DNA of 64,000 bases, from contig OZ020622.1 in the NCBI GenBank assembly GCA_963971575.1, forward strand, positions 31,030,301 through 31,094,300, written 5' to 3'. Of the stretch, positions 31,001 through 41,539 are shown one piece after another. Position 1 is the first letter of the stretch; every line of letters starts with the position of its first letter. Position numbers and translations under genes: made by a program. The notes under the pieces are model-generated. The model was not told the DNA's origin and ran no database searches. It saw only the letters and a program-made list of their open reading frames with translations. The stretch is from Liopterus haemorrhoidalis (taxonomy: Eukaryota; Arthropoda; Insecta; Coleoptera; Dytiscidae).

Positions 31001-31771
31001 TGTGCGTTCGTTGTTTTGAATCCACGCCAACAGTTTCAGTACCGTCTGCACTCTATAACGATTGTGTACACTGCTGAGTTGTATGCTATTTTCAAGGCCC
31101 TGTGTTTTGTTTCGTCAGAGCAAAGTCGGTCAAGTGTTATCTTGACGGACTCGCTGAGCGCTCTGAACAGTATCCAAGATCCAGATCTAGTGCATCCTCT
31201 TGTACTAAAGATCCGGTTGCTACTCCACAATCTGAATGCTCAGAATGTGAGGGTAGAGCTGTGTTGGATACCGGGACATGTTGGTATTAAAGGCAACGAA
31301 GCGGCTGATGTCGCTGCAAAAGCCGCCTCCTATAGACCTATGATTGATGTGAGTTTCACATTCCCAGATGACGTAAAGAGTCATCTGAAACATCTGGTTC
31401 TAGCTAGGTGGCAGAATGAGTGGAGCCGCACACAGAACGTTAAGTTACGACAGATTAAGGGAGACGTTAAACCATGGGGTTCTTCCTGCAGGATTAACCG
31501 CAGGGAGGAAACCGCCATCACACGCCTCCATATAGGTCACTGTTGGTGGACCCTTGGACACCTCCTTCGAGGAGAAGAGTCCCCTATCTGTGAGACTTGT
31601 AACACAGATTTGTCTGTGTTACACATTTTAACTGAATGTGTACAGTTCGAGGATGTCAGGGAGAGGTTAGGCCTGTGCTATGACCTGTCAGTTGCTTTAG
31701 GTGACGACAGGGTACTCATGGACAGGCTGATACTCTTCCTGAGAGAATCGAACTTATTGTTTTATGTGTGA
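28071..31771 (+). pseudogene. LINE ORF2: endonuclease, reverse transcriptase, RNase H
   Basis: 28071-29612 encodes the AP-like endonuclease (MQWNCNGV, RQEINF, FILLGDFKAYN, GSDHFPILL) and the start of the reverse transcriptase. A frameshift near 29565-29590, in a C/T-rich stretch, moves the rest to another frame, 29582-31771. That part has FDIEKAYDT, GVPQGSILS, an SIFVDDIGIF active site, then RNase H (IFIDGSKSG, YTAELYAIFKAL, LTDSLSAL, IPGHVGIKGNEAAD) and a PICETC...H...C finger. The other copy in this window (63350-63420) is open through the frameshift site, so the shift is specific to this copy. Confidence 0.9.
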
Positions 31772-32090
31772 AGCCTTGCACCTTATTTTAATGTGTTGCT
31801 AGTTATTGACTGTGATATTCGATGGTAATTGGCCCCTTTACAGCCTCTTACCATCACCCTGAGTCTGTTCAAATTTTCGAACAGACTTTTTATATTAATT
31901 ATTTGTGTTTGTCAGTGCAAGATTTTTTTTATTGAGTATCTGTAATTTTATTGATTGTATCTATTTATTAATTGTTTAATTTATTGTTTTTAATATGTAG
32001 TGTAGTCATCTAGATGGGCTGCGTTAGGCGCAAATAGCCTTAGTTGCTGTGCGCCAAAATTTTTTAACTAACTAACTTTTAAAATCAATT

Positions 32091-32844
32091 CACGGTAATA
32101 CCTTAATCTAGGTGGTTTAGCCCTGATACTTTTATCTTCGGGTTAGTATTGGTTAGTGATAACCAGTAGTCAGGTTAAATGTTGTGCTTTGCTAGTGCAA
32201 TCGCTTTGTGTATTGCTACGGTTAACCAGTAGTTAAATATTCGATCTTTAACCAGACCTTGAAAAGTCCAGGATTTAAGCTGTTGATATTTTCAAAAGAA
32301 GCTAGAGACAGGAGATACAAACAATCAATAAAACACTATTATACATCTGTAATTATAAAATTAATGATACACAAAAGTAAATAAATACATACAGAACATA
32401 TTGCAGAAAATTATGACAGTACGCCATTGTCCATAAGTAACGTTTATGTTGTTCAAAGCTCTAAATTTATATAAAATTAGTTGACTGTACACTGAGCGTT
32501 GTGGATAAATTTAGTAGACAGTTTTAATGTTTAATGACAGCATTCAGAACTATGAAAATTAATGCATAGCGAATGTTGTGACATCTATGTTTTTTTCAAA
32601 CCAACTTCGATGGAATAAATGCATTTATGAGACTTTTTAATCGCTAATGTGTGTTTATATGTCTGTCTCATTAAAACAGCGCTCTAACATATACGCATAG
32701 ATAAAGAAGGAAATAGATGCGAAACTGCCTTTATATTTTTTTAAACCAAATTAGCGCTGTAGTTGTTGGGTTATGGAACTAAAATTGGTAGGGGAGGAAA
32801 GGGTTGTTTTTTCGCGGGTATTTTAAATGCTTCAGTGGATATAG
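32091..32844. other. Unassigned sequence with repeat R copy 2
   Basis: 32287-32451 is the uninterrupted copy of repeat R. It shows the pre-insertion site for the 25581-27406 transposon at 32420-32421. The rest holds no frame or bounded element that I can name. Confidence 0.6.
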
Positions 32845-32998
32845 TTGTAAGCATAATTAAATGTTATTATTAAATGAAACAATTGTTATGATTTATTTTG
32901 TCTATTTTTAATATTATTAACGACAACAATATTAAAAATAGACAAAATAAATCATAACAATTGTATCATTTAATAATAACATTTAATTATGTTTACAA
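32845..32998. repeat. Hairpin MITE
   Basis: Inverted arms of about 70-75 bp (32845-32920 and 32925-32998) read CATAATTAAATGTTATTATT inward from the left and the same inward from the right. They are near perfect with only a few loop bases. TSD not determined. Confidence 0.75.
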
Positions 32999-33095
32999 TT
33001 AAGAACAAGCAGTTAGGAATTATACAGAAACAGAAAAACAATAACTAGCAGAAATAATTATTTATTAAGTAGACTAACATATAACATAATATTTA

Positions 33096-33269
33096 CTAAT
33101 AATTAATATTTATGAACACTTCCATGGACAAGCCATCCAATTTTGGATTTCCAATGTTCCTCATCCACGTTTTATACAATTCTGGAGCCACACGTGTCTT
33201 CGGGTTTGGAAAGCGATATCTTGTAGGTTCACTACTATCACACCCCAAAACAAAGCATTTAACACCCAT
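33096..33269 (-). CDS. THAP-like zinc-finger exon
   Basis: A 57-residue frame starts MGVKCFVLGCDSSEPTRYRF and continues PNPKT...LYKTWMRNIGNPK. THAP domains bind DNA through C-x2-4-C...C-x2-H and have a conserved tryptophan and a FP pair near this spacing. The first two cysteines (C5 and C10), the F-P and the W are visible. The distal C-x2-H would lie in another exon. GAA|GTGTTC near 33125 could be a donor. THAP modules often belong to P-element-type transposases. I see no such gene next to it, so a remnant is likely. Confidence 0.5.
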   Translation of the reverse strand: MGVKCFVLGCDSSEPTRYRFPNPKTRVAPELYKTWMRNIGNPKLDGLSMEVFININY

Positions 33270-33637
33270 TTTCCGAATTAAACAATGAAATTACAAAATT
33301 ACAGAAGACGCTTTTGACACTAATTACAGATTTTGACGCTAATGACAGAAGCCGTAACAGGCAACATCCTGTCATGCACGTAGCTATAGCGACTGGTAGC
33401 GACTGGGGCGCTATTCGTGTTGGGTTATGGAACGTAATATGGTTTTCGTTTTGCCATTAGAGTTTCACCCCCCTGCATATACGTTCCAACTATAAGTTTG
33501 GAAAATAGTCGACAGTCGACAACGCAGCCTTAATTTAATCTTACCATATGACAAACTTGTAGTGACAATCAATAGTGAACAAATCATAGCGTATAGTCTC
33601 TCAATTTTAGAGCTGTGAACGTAGCGTTAGTGTTATA
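33270..33637. other. Spacer
   Basis: GTTGGGTTATGGAAC at about 33416 also occurs at about 32766, so this phrase flanks the hairpin and the THAP exon as a direct repeat. No gene is seen. Confidence 0.4.
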
Positions 33638-34707
33638 CGAAGGTTACCTTTTATGTTTTTATAAACGACCACTAGTTGGCAATATTGAAATGTGTCATTA
33701 TTATATTCGTAAAATTTAACATTTGTTATTGTGAAATCAGTGACAGCTTATAAATTGATCGAGTAGTTGGTTAACAGTGACCGTTAAAAAAAAAGTTTGA
33801 AAAAATCGATATTACTCGTGAAGGTTCCGTTGGATGTTTTTTTACGATTTTAGTAAAGGCCTTACGCAACAACAATGCATAGATTCGCTTCGTTCAACTT
33901 TTGGTAATGAAGCACCATCAGAAAATACTGTTTAGATTTGGTTTGCAGAATTTCGTATTGGTCGTGCGTCCGTCAGTGATGATTCTCCTGAAGGTCGACC
34001 AAAATCGGTTGCGATTCAAAAAACCATCGATTCTGTGCGCAAATTGATTGAAGAAGACCGTCAGTGGCGTAACTATAAATATGACTCTCCCCGCAAAAAA
34101 AGTGATGTCCCCCCTCTGATTTTTAAAAAAAATATATTTAAAAATTATATATGCAATGTTTATTTTTTTTTCTTTTTATATCTAAATAATATTTGTATAT
34201 AAATAATATTTATTTTATTCCACATGGAACAGAAAACAGGTTTCGTAAAATAAACGAAAGAAAAAAAATCAGCTGTGGCCACCACAGGACCGACCGCCAT
34301 CTTAAAGTACTTGTATAAAATACATTCTAGCAGCAGAGTAGAAATAACTTGACCTAATATTTTCTAACAGAGATATTATTTGTCATGACCATGGAAAAGT
34401 TACATATAAGTATGATACTTGGAAAAAATTTCGAAAAATTTTTCAAATTTTTTTCATTTTATCAAAAAATGTCTCAAATAAAACTTGTTAGTTATTACTT
34501 TTATAGCAACTTTTGTTACATAAATTTTTTCTAAATATTTTTCTGTTGTTAAATATTCGCAAAAATCTTTTTGACACGAGTAAACTCCCATTTTTAGTCA
34601 ACCGATTTTTACCAAAAGTTGATCAACTCGTGCCATTGATGTCAAGAGCTTAAATATGAAATTTCATAAAAATCCTTTTAGCCGAATTGCTCTGCACGTG
34701 TACACAG

Positions 34708-34772
34708 ACAGACAGACAGACAGAGACAGACGGACGGACGGACAGACGGACGGACAGACAGACCGACAGACA
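34708..34772. repeat. (GACA/GACG)n microsatellite
   Basis: An imperfect tetranucleotide run of GACA and GACG units, in the left part of the hAT-like insertion. Confidence 0.9.
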
Positions 34773-35111
34773 TCATACTAAAAATAGTCAAAACGTTATG
34801 TAGGGACCTCAATTCGTGGAGATCCATCGAAATCTCGAAATGTCAAAATCGGTATGATCACAATACCTCCCTTATATATGTTGGCGGTCGGTAAAAAAGA
34901 ACGAACATTGAAATTATTGTGTTAGTTTTGTTTCTTAATATTAATATTGCATCATTTAAGTTTTTTTGTTTTGTTTATTAAGTATTACGTCACATATAGT
35001 GATTTAGTTTTGTTTTTTAATATACTTTAATGATTAATTATGCTTCGGTACACATTCGCAAATTTGTGTGAAAAGTTAAAGGAGGTGCAGCCTACGTCCG
35101 AATTCGACCTA

Positions 35112-36753
35112 CGAGCCCTGTCCACTTTCAGTTGGCCCAGCTATGAAATTTCAGTTTCTTTAGAAATTATTAAATAAGAAGTAAAAGTAAATGCTGATTT
35201 GTAAATTTTTTTGACAATATAATCATATTAGACGCAAAGGGGTCAAAATTTATTCCGTAATATTTAATTTGTGATTATAAAAATAATATTCGTAAAACAA
35301 ACGTATTTTTTGAGATCATGTACTCTTGTACTGTATATAAAATAACTGGGTTTTTGTGGTAGCTATGCGTAGTAGGCGTTGGAAAACAAAGTTTGTTTAT
35401 TGACTGTGATGTATTAAAAGTGTTAAGTCTAAATAATTTTAAAACATTGGCAGAGGCAAAGCTATTCATGAAAAAATTTGGTTAATCATTGTGAACTTAG
35501 CAAAAACAGAAAAAACCAATTCCGAAATCGGAAAATTATTAGGTTTGTCAAGATACAGTATTAGAAATATTGTAAAATTGTAAAAAACAAGTGGTTTCAG
35601 TTGCCCCAAAGCCCCAGTACGTGAAGAAAACTACACTGACGGACAAAGACAAACGTGCATTGAAAAGAATTATTAAGGATAATAGACGTGCTAACTACAG
35701 TCAATTGAGTGTACTGTGGAGCGATGTTGTTGGAAGACGTGTTTCAAGGTCTACATGTCATAAGGAAGCTAAAAAATTAGGATTTGGAACCTATAAGGTA
35801 ATATTTTTTTAATCGGACTCTTAAATGTATATTTACAGAAATTTATAAAACTTTTTTAGGCGAAGGAAAAACCATTGTTGACGTCTAAGCAAAAGTTAAA
35901 CAGATTGAAATGGGCAAGAGAACATAAAATATGGAATTGTGAAAAGTGGAACAGCGTGCAATGGAGCGATGAGTCTAGGTTTGAAGTCTGTGTTGGGGAC
36001 AACCGGAGCAGAGTTGTTCGTCAGAAACATGAAGCATATCATCCCAATTGCTTGAAAAGGAAGGTGAAATTTCCAGCATCTGTCATGGTGTGGGGTTCAA
36101 TGTCTGCAAGAGGTGTAGGAAAACTTCACTTTATCGATGGCATTGTTAACACAGCCAAATATTTAAGTATTTTAGAGGAGTCTCTGTTGCCAACTATGGA
36201 ACATGCATTAATCTCTGCGGAGGATTTTATTTTTTAACAAGATGGAGCCGCTTGCCATACGTCAAAAAAATCTTTGAAATGGTTTCGTGATCATTATATT
36301 GCACTTTTAGAGTGGGTTTCAAGTAGCCCAGACTTATCCCCCATCGAGACACTTTGGCACGAAATGAAAAAACGATTGCGCATAACACCGGCTAGAACAA
36401 TTCTAGAATTAAGACTAAAGCTTCAAGAAATATAGGATAATTTTACTCCTCGACAATGCCAAGACCTTGTAGATACTATGCCTAGTAGAATTAATGCCGT
36501 TATAAAAATGAAAGGTGACGTTACCCAGTGGTAACTTCTGAAATAGGTTTCCAAGTTAATGGCTTTCCAATGGAAATATTATTTTTTTCTTATTAATTTA
36601 CTTTAATAGTTGTAAATATTAATCGTAAATCTCTAAAATGTTTAATTGAAAATAAAATATTACCTAGATTTCATAAGCTATTCGCATTCTGTTAATTAAA
36701 CACCAATAAGTAAAAATTTCGTAGCCGGGCCAACTGATAGTGGACTGGGCTCG
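35112..36753 (+). mobile_element. Tc1 transposon
   Basis: Terminal repeats of about 42 bp start CGAGCCCTGTCCACTTTCAG on the left and inverted CGAGCCCAGTCCACTATCAG on the right, with TA at 35110-35111 and 36754-36755. The length (1642 bp) is normal for Tc1. It contains a transposase gene with one intron. Confidence 0.9.
35440..36534 (+). pseudogene. Tc1 transposase (DD34E), broken
   Basis: The N-terminal helix-turn-helix (NSEIGKLLGLSRYSIRNIVK) lies in shifted frames at 35490-35580. From 35591 the frame VSVAPKPQYVKKTTL...GFGTYK runs to a donor GTAATA near 35797. The intron ends TTTTTTAG near 35860. The second exon has VQWSDESRFEV (first D), MVWGSMSARG, QDGAACHTSKKSLKWF (second D) and SPDLSPIETLWHEMKKR (E), with 34 residues between the last two. 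Stops at 36235-36237, just before QDGA, and at 36433-36435 inactivate it. The stop codon at 36532-36534 ends it normally. Confidence 0.85.
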
Positions 36754-36755
36754 TA

Positions 36756-37144
36756 TACTCTATCTCAGAAAGACTGATAGTAATAAAATTTATTATTTGT
36801 AAAAAGTTATTATTTTTTCACACAGAAGCGGCCAAACAAAAGCGACAAAATATGAATCGTTCGAAACGAAATATTGTTAAAAACAATCGAGTGTGCCTCA
36901 CATCTTATATGGGAATACGAACTAGGGTTAAACACAATGGAGCATAAAAATTTGGCCCTAAAATTTTGGTTACAGGGGTGTGTTTAATGATATGGTAAAT
37001 ATGGTCACAGGCGTGCGTTTAATAAAATGATAAATAGTAATATAGAAATACACAAAACCAATTTAAACGTGTTTAAAATGTGCACGCCACTGGTAACTGC
37101 CTGACAAAAGGATTTATTACTATCAGTCTTTCTGAGATAGAGTA
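36756..37144. mobile_element. Tc1/mariner-type MITE
   Basis: A 389-bp element with perfect 32-bp inverted ends beginning TACTCTATCTCAGAAAGACT, with TA on both sides (36754-36755, 37145-37146). The left TA is shared with the right target duplication of the Tc1 element. No coding capacity. Confidence 0.85.
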
Positions 37145-38754
37145 TAGGCGACTTTAATATTTTCGAGGGTCACCTAGGGTTGGGATATGTTTAGGAGTCC
37201 CCGAGCGAAGCAACTCGCTAAGTAAAACTAGTTTAATCTCCGCGGGGTCCCCTGAGCTCCAGGGCCCCGCGCCTTGCGGGGTTGTGCTCCCCCTAGTTAC
37301 ACCACTGACCAAAATGTAACTTAATTGAGATATATTCATATCCAAATGGTATATTATAGTTTCGTGGCACATTGTGTTGTGCCCCCTTAACTGCGCGGCC
37401 CCCCATTGCGGGGTTTTGCGGACCCTATTTACGCCACTGCTTACCGTGAGATAGAGGCATCCTTTGGCATATCACAGACTGCAATGCATTCGATTTTGCA
37501 TGAACATTTAGCTGTGAAAAAGATAGATACTGTTCCCGATGGATTCCGCATAATTTGACCGCAGCTCAAAAAAAGGCTCGTGTTTATTGGTGTAAAGGAA
37601 TGCTAAAAAAATCAACCTAGACACTGCAAAATCCGCATACAACATCGTTCCCGATGACGAAATTAGGATTTATTCATATGAACCGGAAACTAAGCAACAA
37701 TCCACTGTTTGGGACTTCCAAGATGACCCGAAACCCACAAAAGTTATTCGATCACGACGCACTTGATCGCTTGTTTCTGCGGTTGTACTGGACATGTCGC
37801 AACCATTCCTTTAGAGGATCGGAGAACAGTTAATGCTGAATGATATACAACAATTTGTTTGCCAGAAATCATCGACAAAATCAGAAAAAACAACCAAAAG
37901 CGTCGCATCATTCTTCATCATGACAATATGGTCACGGGAAATCACGATTTTATCGACTATCGCACGGCCTTGGCTAACTACAAAAGTTACTGCCTGACTA
38001 TTGGTTTTCCGCCCTTTGCCGAAGTCTTGACGCCCCGGGCCTACTAGATATGTCACGAGGGATTTTCGTTCAAATAAATTTTTATACTATACAGGACATA
38101 TAGTATAAGAAATCGTTGCGAGCCGGAAAATGCAACAAACGTGCCACAAACGGCCCGCGGGCCGCCAGTTTGACACTTCTGCTTTAGAGGATCGGAAAGC
38201 TGTTAATACTGAATGGTAAACAGCAATTTGTTTGCCAGAAGTCATCGACAAAATCAGGAAAAATAACCAAAAACGTCGCATCATTCTTCATCATGACCAT
38301 TCAAGCTCCCACACTGCACGTCAAACAGTTGATTATTTGAAGAAGAAAAACATCGAATTAATGTCTCATTGCCAGTATTCACCTGATTTATCCCCTAACG
38401 ACTTTTTTTTGTTCCCCAATGTCAAACAAAAAATGTCATTGTAGCCTTCGAAAACCATGTTTTGAGATACCAACTTCAGAGTGGAAAAAATGTTTTGAGA
38501 ATTGGTTTGAACGCATGCATAAAACGCGAAGTATATAAATCTTAAAGGCGAATATTTTGAAAAGCAACAAACAATATTTGTTTTCAAAAAAAAAAAAAAT
38601 GTTTTTTCTTTCTTAGTTTTTGTAAACACTTAAAAGGTAAAGGTAGCCCCGTATCTTATCGGGCAAATATGGTATCGGCGGTAGCTCGTCACGTGTCTAT
38701 CGGGCAAACAGCTGTTAGGTAATAAATTTGCTGAGCAAATGTCGCTGCCTCATG

Positions 38755-38819
38755 TTATACTTGCATATCTTCAGTATTAACGCCCTTGTCCGCTGTAGAG
38801 ACATTGATTTCCAACTCAT
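38755..38819 (-). CDS. Mini-exon, B type, ending in a stop (minus-strand modular gene)
   Basis: On the minus strand, after ATTTTTTTAG, the phase-1 frame reads D-ELEINVSTADKGVNTEDMQV and meets TAA. Entry phase and sequence match the B exon at 41349-41414. It may be the last coding exon, or a donor GTATAA may be used inside it. The A exon lies only 65 bp upstream. The 65-bp length equals the plus-strand B part at 17969-18033, which also ends in a stop. Confidence 0.5.
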
Positions 38820-38884
38820 CTAAAAAAATATTATAATATTTGTTAAGTATTATTCTGAATAAACCTACTATCATATTTTATTAC

Positions 38885-38950
38885 CTGATGCAAGTTGTTG
38901 AATAGTTTGTGGTCTGTTTGGAAGGATAGGGTAATGGTAATAATATTCAC
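38885..38950 (-). CDS. Mini-exon, A type (minus-strand modular gene)
   Basis: A 66-bp exon between TTGTTGTTGTAG and GTAATA, phase 1 at both ends. The peptide is G-EYYYHYPILPNRPQTIQQLA then S. It is separated from the following B exon by an intron of only 65 bp. The module is related to 15426-15485 (EYAYPPIPNRQPS). Confidence 0.65.
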
Positions 38951-38992
38951 CTACAACAACAAATTGATCATTATCCATTACTGACGACATAT

Positions 38993-39215
38993 CCGCACAT
39001 GAAGAATGCTCACCCGAAAAATGCCCATAGAAAAGTGCGCATAGTCATAAGTGCTCACATGAAAGCTCCTCACACGGAATTATGTTCACATAGAAAATTC
39101 CCCACACCAAAAATAACGCACAGTGATAAATGCTCACACGAAAACTGCTCATACTCAAAAATTCCCACACGGAAAATTACCCACTTTTATAAATCCTCAC
39201 ATGGCCAGTAAAATT
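38993..39215. repeat. Degenerate 15-17-bp tandem array
   Basis: About 13 units of the type GCTCACACGAAAAAT, highly diverged (GCTCACCCGAAAAAT, GTTCACATAGAAAATT, CCCACACGGAAAATT). It recalls the tandem-repeat ends of the 20141-21812 element in style but not in sequence. The reading frame through it is an artefact. Confidence 0.75.
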
Positions 39216-39339
39216 GCTAAGATAATCGGATTTAAACATGATTTCTTACATTCTTGTTCGGCTGTTTTATTTTTTTTATTTTTTAGATGTGTTTTTCAAT
39301 AAATGATAAAATATGCTAGTAAAACAACATGAACACAAC

Positions 39340-41275
39340 TACTGGAAATTATGAACCTAGTCAAACATGGCAAAGAGTCTCCAGAGGATTGGCAGACAGG
39401 TATCATAATACCAATCTGTAAAAAAGGAGACAGCAAGGAGTGCAAAAATTACATAGGTATAACCCTATTAAGTATGACAGGCAAGCTATATGCAAGAATT
39501 CTGGAGCAACGAATAAGGACAAAACTAGAAAACACAATCGAAGACACACAGTCGGGCTTTCGGACAAATAGAGGAGTTCTAGACCTTATTTTTACTATAC
39601 GCCAGATAAGCGAAAAAGCAGTAAGTGTGGCAGGAGAAGTACATCTATGCTTAGAAAAAGCGTTCGACAGATTACAGATAGAAGATGTTTGAAATAGCTT
39701 ACGTAAGAGAGGGCTAGATGAAGAAACCGTAAAGAGTATCAAATGCCTCCACCATAAGAACACTAACTATGTTGGAACCAGGAATGAGTTATTTATTTTT
39801 ATTATTATTATTATTACAACTAAGAGCAGAAGCCATAAGACTTCAGGATATTCAACTTTTTTTCCATTGTATCCAATGTAGACGTTATAGATTGCAAATT
39901 CTTGAGCTCGGAATGTTTATCGGTAACTTCGGAACAATCTGTGCAGAAATAGCGAACACATTTTGATTTTAATCTAGTGATGCGTTTGACGTCATCATTC
40001 GACCAGCTGGAACATACGGTATGAACACGTTCCTTACACATATCGCAGGTGACGCACGTTTCCTTATCAGTTACCGGTTTGCTTCAATTTGGACAATGCA
40101 TGTTCCCTGTTGTTTATTTGCCAAAATTTAATATAACAAATTTTAGAACTTCACAAAATAAGGTTTGTGTCAAAGATAAAATATCAAAGCAGTGACGTAG
40201 ACAAGACAAAACTTTCAGAAACAATATAGCAATGTGTGGTTAAGAGTCATTGGGTCCTTTCCAATCAAAAATAGGACAGGTTTGTGTGCTTAGCCCGCTG
40301 CTATTCTCGCTAGTACTGGACGACGCAATAAAGTAAAGCAAGAAATTAGCGAGGAGGTACACAGTAGCTAACTGGAGGCTGGAGAGAGTCAGAGTCAAGG
40401 AGCTAAGCTATGCTGATGACATATCAGGTGATATTAGGAAGAAATGAAAAGGAATTACAACAGAATGTCGATATATACCACAAAGAACTGAAAAAGAAAA
40501 ATATGAAAATCAGCGAAGAAAAAAGTAAAACCACTATCATCAGTTAAGACTAGAAACAACACAGCATAAATAGAGGGAACGCAGATTGAGCAAGTAAAAT
40601 CCTTTAAATATTTGGGGTATAATAAGCGAGGACGGAAAGATGGACGAAGAATTAGATAAGAGAGTAGGAGAGTAGGAAATAAGGAGCAGACTGTATAACT
40701 CAGTTAAAACAAATTTTCTGGGGAAACGAGAAATACCGACGGAAACGAAGGTGGACATATTTCGAGAAATATCCGTGCCAATACTAATGTATGCTTCGAA
40801 AAAAATGGACAGCAACAGAAAGACACATGAGTAGGATACAAAGCATAGAGATGAGATTCCTCCGAAAAATAGAAGGATTAGACCAGAACTAGACAGGATG
40901 AGAAATAAAGTGTTCAGAGAAAAACTGAAGACAAAGCCGGTAGGAACAAGCATACAAAAAGGGAAGATAATGATGCTTGGACATGTGCTGAGAATTGGGG
41001 AAGAAAGAAAAGCCCGCAAAGCTTACGAAACAAAACTACTAGCTAAAAGGATAGTCAGAAAGACAAGAAAAACATGGAAAGGACAAGTGAAACAAGCAAT
41101 GGAAGACAGGGGAATAAGATGGAATGATTTAAGGTCTCTAACGCAAGAAAGGGAGGGGCGGAAAAGCATTTGGAAGGGAATTTCAGAAATGCCAACGGAA
41201 ATGTTATGAAAACTCAAACGCGCACAAGCCACACACCGAAAGGTAGAGAGGCTAAGGATTAAGTAAGTAAAGTTG
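39340..41275 (+). pseudogene. RTE-like LINE reverse transcriptase, 5'-truncated and decayed
   Basis: 39340-39770 reads WQTGIIIPICKKGDSKECKN, LYARILEQRIRTKLE, DTQSGFRTNRG and EKAFDRLQ. After an insertion it resumes near 40245 with PLLFSLVLDDAIK, KELSYADDI, a VKSFKYLG segment, EDGKMDEELDKRV, TKVDIFREISVPILMYASKKW and RHMSRIQSIEMRFLRKI, ending in a LGHVLRIGEERKARKAYETK-like tail. These are palm, fingers and C-terminal motifs of RTE/BovB-type LINEs. There are many stops. The 3' end is near AAGTAAGTAAAG at 41270. Confidence 0.75.
39780..40200 (-). mobile_element. ORF1-only LINE fragment inserted in the RTE-like LINE
   Basis: The minus-strand frame (40101 to 39820, one stop after MHCPN) reads DKETCVTCDMCKERVHTVCS, SWSNDD and VRYFCTDCSE, a PHD-like cysteine/histidine finger as found in ORF1 of CR1/Jockey-like LINEs. 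Directly after this short ORF comes an (AATAAT)n tail at 39783-39810, so the body between ORF1 and the tail is missing. TSD not resolved. Confidence 0.6.
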
Positions 41276-41348
41276 TTATTAAAAGACTTTGGGCCTGTAT
41301 TTCGGATAGATCAACTTCTGGTCAACAGGTAGATTGCATTTTACTAAC

Positions 41349-41414
41349 CTGTAAGGCTCACATTTTCAGTATTGGTGGCCTGATCGATTGTAGAGACATG
41401 GATTTTTAACTCAT
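41349..41414 (-). CDS. Mini-exon, B type (minus-strand modular gene)
   Basis: A 66-bp exon between ATGTTTAG and GTTAGT, phase 1 at both ends. The peptide is D-ELKIHVSTIDQATNTENVSL then T. It aligns with the plus-strand B exon at 17079-17144 along its whole length. The preceding A exon is 65 bp away. Confidence 0.65.
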
Positions 41415-41479
41415 CTAAACATATCATCTTTGTTTATTATTACTCCAATCTAAATAAATCTGAGATCATATTTTATTAC

Positions 41480-41539
41480 CTGATTCTAACTGACAAGTAC
41501 ATGGTTGTCTTTTTGAAAATATAGGGTATTGATATTCAC
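41480..41539 (-). CDS. Mini-exon, A type (minus-strand modular gene)
   Basis: A 60-bp exon between GATGTTGTAG and GTAATA, phase 1 at both ends. The peptide is G-EYQYPIFSKRQPCTCQLES. It keeps E-Y-x-Y-P and RQP of the A module and adds a C-x-C pair. Harbinger-3 inserted only 32 bp upstream of it. Confidence 0.65.

Larger units (their letters stand above)
27686..32076 (+). mobile_element. I-type LINE with RNase H, nearly full length
   Basis: The 14-bp TSD TTTTAAAATCAATT is at 27672-27685 and 32077-32090. It is 5'-truncated inside ORF1 and then has ORF2 with endonuclease, reverse transcriptase, RNase H and a CCHC-like end. The 300-bp 3' UTR ends in AACTAACTAACT. Presence of RNase H points to the I/Nimb-like part of LINE diversity. 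Fragments of the same family lie at 13536-13600, 14815-15296 and 62745-64000. Confidence 0.95.
34062..37439. mobile_element. Larger insertion in mariner with CAGTGGCGTAA ends (hAT-like)
   Basis: The ends are CAGTGGCGTAA at 34062 and, inverted, CAGTGGCGTAA at 37429-37439. Such ends are common in insect hAT elements. The flanking octamers AAGACCGT and CTTACCGT agree in 5 of 8 bases, which does not prove a TSD. No transposase of its own is seen. It carries the Tc1 element 35112-36753 and the MITE 36756-37144. GC-rich CCCCGC/GGGG blocks lie near both ends. Confidence 0.55.
33810..38600 (+). pseudogene. mariner transposase fragments
   Basis: Piece 1 (33810-34061): KGLTQQQCIDSLRSTFGNEA and EGRPKSVAIQKTIDSV. 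Piece 2 (37440-37935): YREIEASFGISQTAMHSILH, EHLAVKKI, GHVATIPLEDRRTVNAE, then IRKNNQKRRIILHHDN with the second catalytic D. Piece 3 (38190-38600): RIILHHDHSSSHTARQTVDY, the third-D region SPDLSPNDFFLFP, and the C-terminal WKKCFENWFERMHK. Many stops and shifts are present. The HHD segment occurs twice, so pieces 2 and 3 come from overlapping copies. Confidence 0.8.
33638..38651 (+). mobile_element. mariner element, composite and split
   Basis: The left end (CGAAGGTTACCTTTTATG) and right end (inverse, CGGGGCTACCTTTACC) lie in TA context (33636-33637, 38652-38653). The transposase is in three pieces separated by a 3.4-kb insertion and by an internal partial duplication (37812-37930 repeated at 38193-38303 with a foreign 260 bp between). 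Confidence 0.75.

Noticed and set aside
34054..37447. True 8-bp TSD for the 34062-37439 insertion
   Set aside because: The flanking octamers agree in 5 of 8 bases only, and the mariner coding sequence itself supplies ACCGT on both sides.
38097..38195. hAT MITE with CAGAAGTGTCAAACTGGCGGCCCGC-like end
   Set aside because: Only one end is recognisable and no TSD partner was found, so it was not annotated as an element.
39769..39966. Plus-strand frame MLEPGMSYLFLLLLLL
   Set aside because: Antisense translation of the (AATAAT)n tail and ORF1 of the minus-strand LINE fragment.
40540..41019. 159-residue minus-strand frame
   Set aside because: Antisense shadow of decayed RTE-like LINE sequence. 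No domain.
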